DNA from: JAIVHA01 sp965367295
GTDB taxonomy: Bacteria > Pseudomonadota > Gammaproteobacteria > DSM-19610
Direction: 5' to 3'
Length of the DNA stretch: 20,765 bases
Assembly: GCA_965367295.1 (NCBI GenBank)
Contig: CBDUHN010000050.1
Coordinates: 1-20,765, forward strand
Shown here: positions 7,891-14,557 of the stretch, in pieces
How positions within the stretch are numbered: position 1 is the first letter of the stretch
How the letters are laid out: each line of letters opens with the position of its first letter
The notes under the pieces: generated by a model
Told to the model about the DNA's origin: nothing
The model's input: the letters and a program-made list of their open reading frames with translations, nothing else
Databases searched by the model: none
Program-made: the position numbers and the translations under genes

Positions 7891-8317
7891 ATGGGAATGC
7901 TATCCGGTAAAGTCGCAATCGTGACCGGCGCCAGTTCCGGAATCGGGTATGCGGCAGCCACATTATTCGCACGAGAGGGGGGCCGCGTAGTCGCGGCTGC
8001 GCCTCGACAGGGGGAACTCGACGGATTGCTCGAAGGGATCGTGCAGCAGGGTGGTGTGGCCCTGGCCCTTGTGGGCGATGTCCGGGATGAGGATTATGCT
8101 CAGGCACTGGTCGATATGGCGGTGGCGCGATTCGGGGGCCTGGATGTGGCGTTTAACAACGCCGGGACGATTGGCAGTGTGGGGGGCGGTGCAGAATATG
8201 TCTATCGAGGCATGGAAACATACGTGCGATAGCAATTTGACGAGTGCTTTCCTGGGGGCAGAATACCGGCTTCCCGCCATGCTGGTTGACGGCGGCGTGT
8301 CTGTCATGCACACCTGA
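7891..8317 (+). pseudogene. Decayed short-chain dehydrogenase/reductase (SDR)
   Basis: The N-terminus is a classical SDR Rossmann fold: KVAIVTGASSGIGYAAATLF carries the TGxxxGIG cofactor motif, and DVAFNNAGTIG carries the NNAG motif. The frame then breaks. Removing one base near 8197 restores a good SDR continuation (MSIEAWKHTCDSNLTSAFLG, then AEYRLPAM). That continuation jumps at about 8281 straight to LVDGGVSVMHT and a stop, which is the usual last stretch of an SDR of about 250 aa. The catalytic SxxxYxxxK region is therefore deleted along with roughly 120-130 codons. The ATG at 7891 follows GAGAGG. With both a frameshift and an internal deletion the gene cannot make an active enzyme. Confidence 0.85.
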
Positions 8318-8332
8318 GGCCCCGGTTGCAGA

Positions 8333-9178
8333 ATGTCCGACTATGACCGTATTGCAAGCGCGATTGCGTTCATTGCCGATCGGGTGCACGAGCAGCCGAC
8401 GTTGAATGACATCGCGGCGCACCTGCACATGAGCCCGTTTCACTTCCAGCGCCTGTTCTGTCGCTGGGCGGGGGTAACACCGAAACGGTTTTTGCAGGTG
8501 CTTACACTGGAGCAGAGTAAACCGATGCTGACCGGAACGGGATCCCTGCTGGAGGTTTCCGACTCCCTGGGGTTGAGCAGTGGTTCCCGCCTGTATGACC
8601 ATTTTGTACAGCTTGAGTCGGTCACGCCGGGTGAGTACCGAAGCAGGGGGAGGGATATCAGCATCGTGTATGGTGTGCAGGACACACCCTTCGGTCCTCT
8701 CTTCGTGGCCATCACCGCACGAGGTGTATGCCGGGCTGCCTTTCTGGAGTACACCGGCATCGATGCACAACTGGCGGACCTGCAACGTACCTGGCCGCTG
8801 GCAACGATCCATGAGAACGGAGGTGCGATCCGGGAGGTGGTGGAGTCGATGCTGGGCGGGGTGGGGAAGGCCGAACGTCCGCTCTCGCTGCATGTGTCCG
8901 GGACCAACTTCCAGGTCGCGGTGTGGAAGGCGCTGTTGCACATACCGCCGGGCATACTGGCCAGCTATTCCGCGGTGGCCACCGCGATGGGGCGTCCCCG
9001 TGCCGCACGTGCGGTGGGGCATGCCATTGCAGCCAACCCGGTTGCCTACCTGATTCCCTGTCACCGGGTGATTCGCCAGAGTGGCGCGCTGGGCGGATAC
9101 CACTGGGGCGAAACCCGCAAACGGGTGATCCAGGTCTGGGAAGCGGCACGTAGTAGCCATTTCCAGGATCAGCGGTGA
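8333..9178 (+). CDS. AraC-type regulator fused to O6-methylguanine-DNA methyltransferase (Ada-like)
   Basis: The 281-aa product has an AraC/XylS helix-turn-helix domain at about 5-103 (TLNDIAAHLHMSPFHFQRLF, then a second helix pair ending SVTPGEYR). An alkyltransferase domain fills about 108-272. The acceptor cysteine is C243 in the hallmark IPCHRVI, preceded by SYSAVATAMG and RAVGHAIAANP. The enzyme transfers the methyl or alkyl group from O6-alkylguanine to itself and is consumed. The N-terminal Ada zinc domain, with the Cys that senses methyl phosphotriesters in E. coli Ada, is missing, so any induction mechanism must differ. The ribosome binding site is weak. It follows the SDR remnant by 15 bp and is unrelated to the chemotaxis genes around it. 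Confidence 0.9.
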   Translation: MSDYDRIASAIAFIADRVHEQPTLNDIAAHLHMSPFHFQRLFCRWAGVTPKRFLQVLTLEQSKPMLTGTGSLLEVSDSLGLSSGSRLYDHFVQLESVTPGEYRSRGRDISIVYGVQDTPFGPLFVAITARGVCRAAFLEYTGIDAQLADLQRTWPLATIHENGGAIREVVESMLGGVGKAERPLSLHVSGTNFQVAVWKALLHIPPGILASYSAVATAMGRPRAARAVGHAIAANPVAYLIPCHRVIRQSGALGGYHWGETRKRVIQVWEAARSSHFQDQR

Positions 9179-9283
9179 AATCGGGTCAGGAGCGGCAAAT
9201 TTCCGTCACCCCGGCCGTGGTGTGATTCCCGGAAGATGCGCCAACTTCCCGTCGTAGCAGTAAAAGATGTTTCCTGGTCGGAG

Positions 9284-9300
9284 TTGGCATGAATGCTGCT
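9284..9300 (+). promoter_or_regulatory. Candidate sigma-54 promoter for parA-parP
   Basis: TTGGCATG-AATG-CTGCT fits the sigma-54 consensus YTGGCACG-N4-TTGCW with two mismatches. The invariant GG (9286-9287) and GC (9298-9299) are exactly ten bases apart. It lies about 45 bp before the parA ATG at 9346, giving a short leader. RpoN with FleQ-type activators controls many flagellar genes in polar flagellates. No activator site was identified. Confidence 0.45.
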
Positions 9301-9345
9301 CTGTTCCCAGGCAGACATGCGCGCCGTCTGCAGGAGTCCACGGGA

Positions 9346-10146
9346 ATGAAAATCTGGACCGTCGCCAACCAGAAAGGCGGCGTAGGTAAAACCACGACCA
9401 CCGTCAGTCTCGCCGGGTTGCTGGCCCAGCGTGGCCATTCCGCGTTGATGATCGACCTGGACCCGCAGGGATCGCTGACCTCCTATTTCCGGCTCGATCC
9501 CGAGAGCCTGGATACCAGTGTCTATACCCTGTTCCAGGCCAAGGCCAACAAGGTGTCCCTGCCGTCCTATGATTCCCTGGTGCGGGCCACGCCGTTTCCC
9601 GGTCTGCATCTTATTCCGGCCTCTACGGCCCTGGCCACGCTGGATCGTCAGCTGGGGGCGATGGATGGCATGGGGCTGGTGATAGCCCAGACTCTGGCCG
9701 GTCTGCGCGAGCGTTTCGATTACGTGTTCATCGACTGTCCGCCGGTGCTCGGCATGCTGATGGTCAATGCACTGGCGGCCTGCAGCCATCTCATCATTCC
9801 CGTGCAGACCGAGTTCCTGGCCATGAAGGGGCTGGAACGCATGCTGCGCACGCTGCAGATGATCGGCAAGGCCAAGGGCGTGATGCCGCCGTACACCATC
9901 ATGCCGACCATGTTCGACAAGCGTACCCGCGCCTCCATCGAGAGTCTGCGCGCCCTGCGTGACCAGTACGGCCACGAGGCCTGGAACAGTGTGATCCCGC
10001 TGGATACCAAGTTCCGCGAGGCCAGCGCGGCGGGCGCCCCGGTATGCTTCCATCAACCCGGCACCCGCGGCGCCAATGCCTACGAGGTGCTGCTGGAATA
10101 CCTGCTGGTGCAGGATGCCGAGCCGCAAAAGGCCGTGGCGCCATGA
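9346..10146 (+). CDS. parC: ParA-family ATPase of the chemotaxis cluster (ParC type)
   Basis: This 266-aa ParA-type ATPase starts MKIWTVANQKGGVGKTTTT. The deviant Walker A is at residues 9-17, with signature lysine K10 and catalytic K15. DLDPQG (37-42) and YVFIDCPPVLG supply the other nucleotide-site motifs. Chemotaxis-locus ParA proteins (ParC in Vibrio) direct chemoreceptor arrays to the old pole and their inheritance at division. The ATG at 9346 is preferred over 9289 because AGGAG lies at 9332-9336, relatives start at this position, and a sigma-54-like promoter overlaps the earlier start. It overlaps parP by four bases (ATGA). No ParB or parS is seen, as expected for orphan ParA proteins of this class. 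The symbol follows Vibrio usage; Pseudomonas annotations call it parA/soj. Confidence 0.9.
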   Translation: MKIWTVANQKGGVGKTTTTVSLAGLLAQRGHSALMIDLDPQGSLTSYFRLDPESLDTSVYTLFQAKANKVSLPSYDSLVRATPFPGLHLIPASTALATLDRQLGAMDGMGLVIAQTLAGLRERFDYVFIDCPPVLGMLMVNALAACSHLIIPVQTEFLAMKGLERMLRTLQMIGKAKGVMPPYTIMPTMFDKRTRASIESLRALRDQYGHEAWNSVIPLDTKFREASAAGAPVCFHQPGTRGANAYEVLLEYLLVQDAEPQKAVAP

Positions 10147-10904
10147 ATGATCTCAAGACCAAGCCCATAGGCCTGCTCGACCAGCAGCTGGCACTCAGTG
10201 CTTACCTCGATGCCCTGTTGGGAGATGGTCCGCCGCTGGCGGTAGAACCGCATCCCGCGCCGGACGTGCCCGCGGTACCGGTAGCAGAAGCACGCCTGGT
10301 TGAGGTTCCGGCCGAAGCACCGGTGGCCAGGTCCGCGCCGCCGCTGGTGGCCGAACCGCCGCTGGTCCGTAGTGAAGTACCGGTACCGGTGGAGCAGGTG
10401 GCACCGCCGCAGACCCCGCAGTCGGAACGACCCGACTGGGCACAGGCGGAATTCCAGTCACTCCTGTTCCAGGTGGCGGGGCTGACGCTGGCGGTGCCAC
10501 TGGCCGAACTCAATGGGGTGATTCCGCTGGATTTCGATACGGTTACGCCCATGCCGGGGCATTCGGCCCTGTTCCTCGGGCTGATCGAACGCCAGGACCG
10601 GCAGGTGCGGGTGGTGGATACCGCCCAGGTGGTGCTGCCGCCGGACCGATTGCGTCAGCTGGGCGGGGAACTCAAGGAGCGGATTTCCCACGTGGTGCTG
10701 ATCGGTGAAGGCCGCTGGGGGCTGGCCGCCAGCGGGATCGGTGAGGTGATTTCGCTGGCGCCCGGGGACGTGAAGTGGCGCAGCAGCCAGGGCAAACGCC
10801 CCTGGCTGGCGGGTACGGTGGTCCAGCATATGTGTGCCCTGCTGGATGTGGAGGCCTTCATTGGCCTGCTGAAGCAGGGGCAGGCGGCTGGCGGTGTGGC
10901 ATAG
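10143..10904 (+). CDS. parP: ParP, CheW-domain array-anchoring protein
   Basis: The 253-aa product has a short N-terminal helix (IGLLDQQLALSAYLDALL, 9-26) and a Pro/Val/Ala-rich linker at about 30-95. A CheW-like domain follows at about 100-245, ending in the conserved KRPWLAGTVVQHMCALLDV stretch. In Vibrio, ParP links the polar ATPase ParC to chemoreceptor arrays by binding both ParC and CheA, and its CheW-like part inserts into the array. The start is the ATG at 10143, which overlaps the parA stop (ATGA). The frame is open further upstream, to about 10044, but that part lies over parA. The gene is followed by a 92-bp gap and then cheW proper. Confidence 0.88.
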   Translation: MNDLKTKPIGLLDQQLALSAYLDALLGDGPPLAVEPHPAPDVPAVPVAEARLVEVPAEAPVARSAPPLVAEPPLVRSEVPVPVEQVAPPQTPQSERPDWAQAEFQSLLFQVAGLTLAVPLAELNGVIPLDFDTVTPMPGHSALFLGLIERQDRQVRVVDTAQVVLPPDRLRQLGGELKERISHVVLIGEGRWGLAASGIGEVISLAPGDVKWRSSQGKRPWLAGTVVQHMCALLDVEAFIGLLKQGQAAGGVA

Positions 10905-10919
10905 ATTCTGCTTTAGAGC

Positions 10920-10946
10920 TAATAAAACCGGCCAGGTGACCGATAT
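10920..10946 (+). promoter_or_regulatory. Candidate sigma-28 (FliA) promoter before cheW
   Basis: TAATAAAA (10920-10927), an 11-base spacer and ACCGATAT (10939-10946) match the FliA consensus TAAAGTTT-N11-GCCGATAA in exact spacing, with 3/4 at the core TAAA and 6/8 at -10. The predicted start is about 10952, leaving a leader of about 45 bases to the cheW ATG. It would let FliA drive cheW separately from parC-parP. Confidence 0.4.
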
Positions 10947-10996
10947 TTGACTGTGAGGAACGCCGGGCCCGGCTTCACCGTTAACAGAGGTTGAAC

Positions 10997-11479
10997 ATGA
11001 ACCAAATGGTACAGAGCGCAAAATCCAATGATCCCATCGTGCAGTGGGTCACTTTTCGTCTGGATGACGAAATCTACGGTATCAACGTGATGCAGGTGCA
11101 GGAGGTGTTGCGGGTGACCGAAATCGCGCCTGTACCCGGAGCGCCCAGTTACGTGCTCGGGATTATCAACCTGCGTGGCAATGTGGTGACGGTCATCGAC
11201 ACCCGTGAGCGCCTGGGGCTGTCCAGCGTGGAAGTGGATGACTCCACCCGTATCGTGATTATCGAGTCCGACAAGCAGGTAGTCGGCATCCTGGTGGACA
11301 GCGTCGCCGAAGTGGTTGACCTGCGCATGTCGGAAGTGGAGTCGGCGCCCAATGTGGGTAACGACGAAAGTTCCAAGTACATTCAGGGCGTCGCCAGCCG
11401 TGACGGTGAGTTGCTGATCCTGGTGGATCTCAACAAACTGATGACCGACGAGGAGTGGGCCGAATTGTCGGCCTTCTGA
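10997..11479 (+). CDS. cheW: Chemotaxis coupling protein CheW
   Basis: This 160-aa single CheW domain joins chemoreceptors to CheA in the array. Recognisable stretches are WVTFRLDDEIYGINVMQVQEV, the PGAPSYVLGIINLRGNVVTVID core at about 52-72, and IVDSVAEV-like ILVDSVAEVVDL near 96-107. The ATG at 10997 lies six bases after AGAGG (10986-10990); the in-frame TTG at 10991 is too close to that site. The length is typical (about 155-165 aa). It follows parP, and a small unrecognised ORF starts 13 bases after its stop. Confidence 0.95.
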   Translation: MNQMVQSAKSNDPIVQWVTFRLDDEIYGINVMQVQEVLRVTEIAPVPGAPSYVLGIINLRGNVVTVIDTRERLGLSSVEVDDSTRIVIIESDKQVVGILVDSVAEVVDLRMSEVESAPNVGNDESSKYIQGVASRDGELLILVDLNKLMTDEEWAELSAF

Positions 11480-11491
11480 TGGCGACGGGGC

Positions 11492-11665
11492 ATGGCGGAT
11501 ATCGGGAAAATACCACCCCCGACTCCGACGGTGCCCGCGCGGCCGGCCGATGGTGCGGTACGGCGCAATCACCCGCCGCCGGACAAGCCGCCGAAGCGGG
11601 ACCCGCGCTCCCGGTCCCGCAGGAAGCCGCAAGATGATGTACCCCACATTGATGAATACGCCTGA
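11492..11665 (+). CDS. Small proline/arginine-rich protein (unknown)
   Basis: A 57-aa frame fills the gap between cheW and the DUF2802 gene. It begins MADIGKIPPPTPTVPARPAD, continues with a basic Pro/Arg/Lys stretch (about 24-46, including KPPKRDPRSRSRRKPQ) and ends in acidic/aromatic DDVPHIDEYA. The stop is nine bases before the next ATG, and its last bases (TGAGG) can serve as that gene's ribosome binding site, so the two would be coupled. Its own ribosome binding site is weak (GACGGGG just before the ATG). I recognise no domain. The protein looks unstructured, with a defined C-terminal tail. The tight fit in a same-strand operon is the main support for it being real. Confidence 0.55.
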   Translation: MADIGKIPPPTPTVPARPADGAVRRNHPPPDKPPKRDPRSRSRRKPQDDVPHIDEYA

Positions 11666-11674
11666 GGCACTGCA

Positions 11675-12073
11675 ATGAATATTCTGCTCGGACTGCTAAC
11701 GTTGTTGGTGAGCGCAAGCCTGGTCGGGCAATGGCTACTGTGGCGCAGGCTGCGTGCGGAACGGCAACAGCATACCGAGCTCGACCAGGAACGCGCCCAG
11801 CAGATCCAGCGGCTGGTGGATGAATTCGCGGCCATGTGCCGTGCTTCCGCCGGCGTCGGTGATCATGTGGTGAAACTGGAACAGCAGTTGCGCCACGTGG
11901 TGGACCGCCAGGATCAGTGGGAACTGCGCGCCGGCGGTGATCGCTCCTATCAGCAGGCCATTCAGATGGTGCACAAGGGAGCCGGTGTCGAAGAGCTGGT
12001 GACGAATTGCGGCCTGACCCGTGGTGAAGCGGATCTGATCGTCATGTTGCACGGCATGGCCAAGGCCGGCTGA
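11675..12073 (+). CDS. DUF2802 membrane-anchored protein of the chemotaxis cluster
   Basis: The 132-aa product has one N-terminal transmembrane helix (about 3-24, ILLGLLTLLVSASLVGQWLLW). A charged helical segment rich in Arg/Gln/Glu follows (about 27-80, likely coiled coil). A compact C-terminal region (about 90-130) contains YQQAIQMVHKGAGVEELVTNCGLTRGEADLIVMLHG. That C-terminal part resembles a helix-turn-helix-like fold and is the signature of DUF2802, which recurs after cheW in gammaproteobacterial flagellar loci. Its biochemical role is not known; a tie to arrays or flagella is inferred only from position. It is the last gene before a probable terminator and the suf promoter. Confidence 0.82.
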   Translation: MNILLGLLTLLVSASLVGQWLLWRRLRAERQQHTELDQERAQQIQRLVDEFAAMCRASAGVGDHVVKLEQQLRHVVDRQDQWELRAGGDRSYQQAIQMVHKGAGVEELVTNCGLTRGEADLIVMLHGMAKAG

Positions 12074-12092
12074 TCGTTTTCTGCATTCCGTT

Positions 12093-12113
12093 GGGTGCTG
12101 CACCCGGCGTTTT
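12093..12113 (+). terminator. Possible terminator after the chemotaxis block
   Basis: The inverted repeat GGGTGC-T-GCACCC (12093-12105; a workable hairpin is GGGT/ACCC with a 5-base loop) is followed by CGGCG and TTTT at 12110-12113. It lies 20 bases after the DUF2802 stop. The stem is short and the T-run brief, so termination may be partial. Confidence 0.4.
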
Positions 12114-12160
12114 ATATCCCTCCGACCCGTTGTAATCACCTTCCCTGGTTCGAATGGAGT

Positions 12161-12195
12161 TTCCTTGTGGGTGCGAATCAATTCGTACCCAGGAA
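12161..12195 (+). repeat. Long inverted repeat upstream of the suf promoter
   Basis: TGGGTGCGAAT (12168-12178) and ATTCGTACCCA (12181-12191) pair with one G-T wobble across a 2-base centre. After a 3-base bulge, TTCC (12161-12164) pairs with GGAA (12192-12195). No T-tract follows, so it is more likely a protein-binding palindrome or cruciform than a terminator. It lies about 65 bp upstream of the predicted suf -35. Confidence 0.5.
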
Positions 12196-12260
12196 GAGGC
12201 AAGAGCCACTGCTGCAGGCATTTCCCGCCCCATCCCCGAATACCCATGTGATTGTTGGCA

Positions 12261-12289
12261 TTGAAAACCACGGGTGAGGGGGCCATAGT
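12261..12289 (+). promoter_or_regulatory. Predicted sigma-70 promoter of the suf operon
   Basis: TTGAAA (12261-12266, 5/6 to TTGACA), a 17-base spacer and CATAGT (12284-12289, 4/6 to TATAAT) give a plausible promoter. Transcription would start around 12296, inside the adjoining palindrome, about 40 bases before the sufB ATG. Confidence 0.5.
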
Positions 12290-12317
12290 AATTCCCGAGT
12301 AAATTACTCAGGAATTA
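12289..12317 (+). promoter_or_regulatory. 29-bp palindrome, probable IscR-type operator of suf
   Basis: Outer arms TAATTCC (12289-12295) and GGAATTA (12311-12317), with inner arms GAGTAA (12297-12302) and TTACTC (12304-12309), are perfectly complementary. Only the central base and one flanking pair break symmetry. The central 25 bases (12291-12315, starting at ATTCCC) match the published E. coli IscR type 1 consensus ATASYYGACTRWWWYAGTCRRSTAT at 21 positions by my count, and the four differences are symmetric pairs. The palindrome covers the predicted transcription start, so a bound protein would repress. IscR as the ligand is inference. Confidence 0.65.
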
Positions 12318-12336
12318 GTGGGAGGCAGGCAAGATC

Positions 12337-13782
12337 ATGAGCGCTCACCAGGAAACGGTCGACGAACTCATCAAACCGGGTTACCAGTATGGCTTTGTCA
12401 CCGATATCGAGTCGGATACGGCCCCGCCCGGCCTCAACGAGGAGATCATCCGCATGATCTCTGCCAGGAAGCAGGAGCCCGAGTGGATGCTGGCATGGCG
12501 TCTGAAGGCCTTTGCCCACTGGCAGTCCATGGCCGAACCGGACTGGGCCCATGTCCGGCATCCCCCCATCGATTTTCAGACCATTTCCTACTATTCCGCA
12601 CCCAGGAAGAAGCCGGATCTGAAAAGCCTGGACGAGGTGGACCCGAAACTGCTGGATGCCTACAACAAGCTGGGCATCCCCCTGGAAGAACAGAAGGCAC
12701 TGGCCGGTGTGGCGGTGGATGCGGTGTTCGACAGTGTCTCGGTGGCCACCACTTTTCGCAAGAACCTGGCCGAGGCGGGGGTGATCTTCTGCTCCATGTC
12801 GGAGGCGGTCCGTGAATATCCGGATCTGGTGCAGAAGTACCTTGGCTCGGTGGTGCCCCATACCGATAACTTCTTTGCCTGCCTGAACGCGGCCGTGTTC
12901 ACCGACGGCACCTTCGTGTACATCCCCAAAGGTGTGCGCTGCCCGATGGAACTGTCCACCTATTTCCGCATCAACGAGGCCAATACCGGTCAGTTCGAGC
13001 GCACCCTGATCGTGGCGGAGGCGGGCAGCCACGTGAGCTACCTGGAAGGCTGTACAGCACCCACGCGCGATGAAAACCAGCTGCATGCGGCGGTGGTGGA
13101 ACTGGTCGCCATGGATGATGCCCGCATCAAGTATTCCACGGTACAGAACTGGTATCCGGGCGATGAGGAAGGCCGCGGCGGGATCTATAACTTCGTCACC
13201 AAGCGTGGCGACTGCCGCGGCGCGCGCTCCCACATCTCCTGGACCCAGGTGGAAACCGGTTCGGCCATCACCTGGAAATACCCCAGCTGCATCCTGCGCG
13301 GTGACGATTCCACCGGTGAGTTCTATTCGGTCGCGGTCACCCGTGGCATGCAGCAGGCGGATACCGGCACCAAGATGATCCACCTGGGCCGCAACACCAA
13401 AAGCACCATCGTCTCCAAGGGGATCTCCGCCGGCCGTGGCCAGAATACCTACCGTGGTCTGGTGCGCATGGCGCAGCGGGCGGAGAACGCCCGTAACCAC
13501 AGCCAGTGCGATTCCCTGCTGATCGGCGATCGCTGTGGGGCTCACACCTTTCCCTATATCGAGGTGCGCAACCCCACCGCCAGGGTGGAGCACGAGGCGA
13601 CCACCTCCAGGATCAGTGAGGACCAGCTGTTCTACTGCCGCCAGCGTGGCCTGTCCGAAGAGAACGCCGTGTCCATGATCGTCAACGGTTTCTGCAAGGA
13701 AGTGTTCAACGAGTTGCCGATGGAGTTCGCGGTGGAAGCGCAGAAGCTCCTGGGTCTGACGCTGGAAGGCGCAGTCGGTTAA
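12337..13782 (+). CDS. sufB: Fe-S cluster assembly scaffold SufB
   Basis: This 481-aa subunit of the SufBC2D complex builds Fe-S clusters from sulfide delivered by a SufS-SufE system. The N-terminal part includes KPGYQYGFVTDIESDTAP. The beta-helix core has YIPKGVRCPMELSTYFRIN and RGDCRGARSHISWTQVE. Near the end lie NHSQCDSLLIG (Cys391) and the EHEATTSRI segment (E418/E420), the region of the Cys and Glu implicated in cluster building in E. coli SufB. The C-terminus has the family block DQLFYCRQRGLSEENAVSMI and then FAVEAQKLLGLTLEGAVG. A GGGAGG at 12320-12325 lies 11 bases before the ATG. It is the first gene of the operon, with sufC 25 bp downstream. Confidence 0.97.
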   Translation: MSAHQETVDELIKPGYQYGFVTDIESDTAPPGLNEEIIRMISARKQEPEWMLAWRLKAFAHWQSMAEPDWAHVRHPPIDFQTISYYSAPRKKPDLKSLDEVDPKLLDAYNKLGIPLEEQKALAGVAVDAVFDSVSVATTFRKNLAEAGVIFCSMSEAVREYPDLVQKYLGSVVPHTDNFFACLNAAVFTDGTFVYIPKGVRCPMELSTYFRINEANTGQFERTLIVAEAGSHVSYLEGCTAPTRDENQLHAAVVELVAMDDARIKYSTVQNWYPGDEEGRGGIYNFVTKRGDCRGARSHISWTQVETGSAITWKYPSCILRGDDSTGEFYSVAVTRGMQQADTGTKMIHLGRNTKSTIVSKGISAGRGQNTYRGLVRMAQRAENARNHSQCDSLLIGDRCGAHTFPYIEVRNPTARVEHEATTSRISEDQLFYCRQRGLSEENAVSMIVNGFCKEVFNELPMEFAVEAQKLLGLTLEGAVG

Positions 13783-13807
13783 CCCAACGCATCGAAGAGG
13801 AATGAAT

Positions 13808-14557
13808 ATGCTTTCCATCAAGAATCTGCATGCTGCCATCGAAGACAAGCCCATTCTCAAAGGTCTGGACCTGGAGGTGGGACCCGGCGAGGTCCATGCC
13901 ATCATGGGGCCCAACGGCTCCGGCAAGAGCACCCTGTCCCACGTGCTGGCCGGACGGGATGGTTACGAGATCACCGCCGGCGAGGTCCGCTACGAGGGCG
14001 AAGACCTGCTGGCGCTGGAACCCGAAGTACGCGCCCAGCGGGGCATCTTTCTCGGTATGCAGTACCCGGTGGAGCTGCCAGGCGTCAACAACATGGTGTT
14101 CATGCGCGAATCCCTCAATGCCATTCGCCGCGCCCGCGGCGAGGCGGAACTGGATGCGGTGGCCTTCATGAAACGGGTGAAGGAGAAGGCGCGGCTGGTG
14201 GAGCTTGATGAGCAACTGCTCAAGCGCAGCGTCAACGCCGGTTTTTCCGGCGGCGAGAAGAAACGCAACGAGATCCTGCAGATGGCCATGCTGGAACCAC
14301 GGCTGGCGATCCTCGATGAAACCGATTCGGGACTCGACATCGATGCCCTGCGCATCATCGCCGGCGGTGTGAACGCCCTGCGCAGCCCGGAGCGTTCGAT
14401 CATTCTCATCACCCATTACCAGCGCCTGCTGGACTACATCCAGCCCGATTACGTCCATGTGCTGGTGGGCGGCCGTATCGTACGCTCCGGTGACAAGCAA
14501 CTGGCGCTGGAGCTGGAAGAAAAAGGCTATGGCTGGATCGAGGAGGCGGCGGCATGA
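13808..14557 (+). CDS. sufC: Fe-S assembly ATPase SufC
   Basis: This 249-aa ABC-type ATPase powers conformational change in SufBC2D. Walker A GPNGSGKST is at 34-42, the signature FSGGEKKRNE is at 146-155 and Walker B AILDETDSGLD is at 167-177. There are no membrane segments, as usual for this cytosolic ABC protein. The ATG at 13808 gives the family start MLSIKNLH and is six bases after AGAGGA; the in-frame ATG at 13802 sits on that site. The end overlaps sufD by four bases (ATGA at 14554-14557), coupling SufC and SufD synthesis. Confidence 0.97.
   Translation: MLSIKNLHAAIEDKPILKGLDLEVGPGEVHAIMGPNGSGKSTLSHVLAGRDGYEITAGEVRYEGEDLLALEPEVRAQRGIFLGMQYPVELPGVNNMVFMRESLNAIRRARGEAELDAVAFMKRVKEKARLVELDEQLLKRSVNAGFSGGEKKRNEILQMAMLEPRLAILDETDSGLDIDALRIIAGGVNALRSPERSIILITHYQRLLDYIQPDYVHVLVGGRIVRSGDKQLALELEEKGYGWIEEAAA

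Noticed and set aside
9289..9345. Upstream start for the ParA protein, adding 19 residues
   Set aside because: The added residues are not part of the ParA fold, the ATG at 9346 has its own AGGAG site, and the sigma-54-like promoter overlaps the earlier start.
10044..10142. N-terminal extension of ParP
   Set aside because: It would lie entirely over the end of parA. The ATG at 10143 forms a typical ATGA overlap and begins the conserved N-terminal helix.
12304..13932. A 542-codon open frame on the minus strand
   Set aside because: It is antisense to sufB and the start of sufC, lacks recognisable motifs and is explained by codon bias of the real genes.
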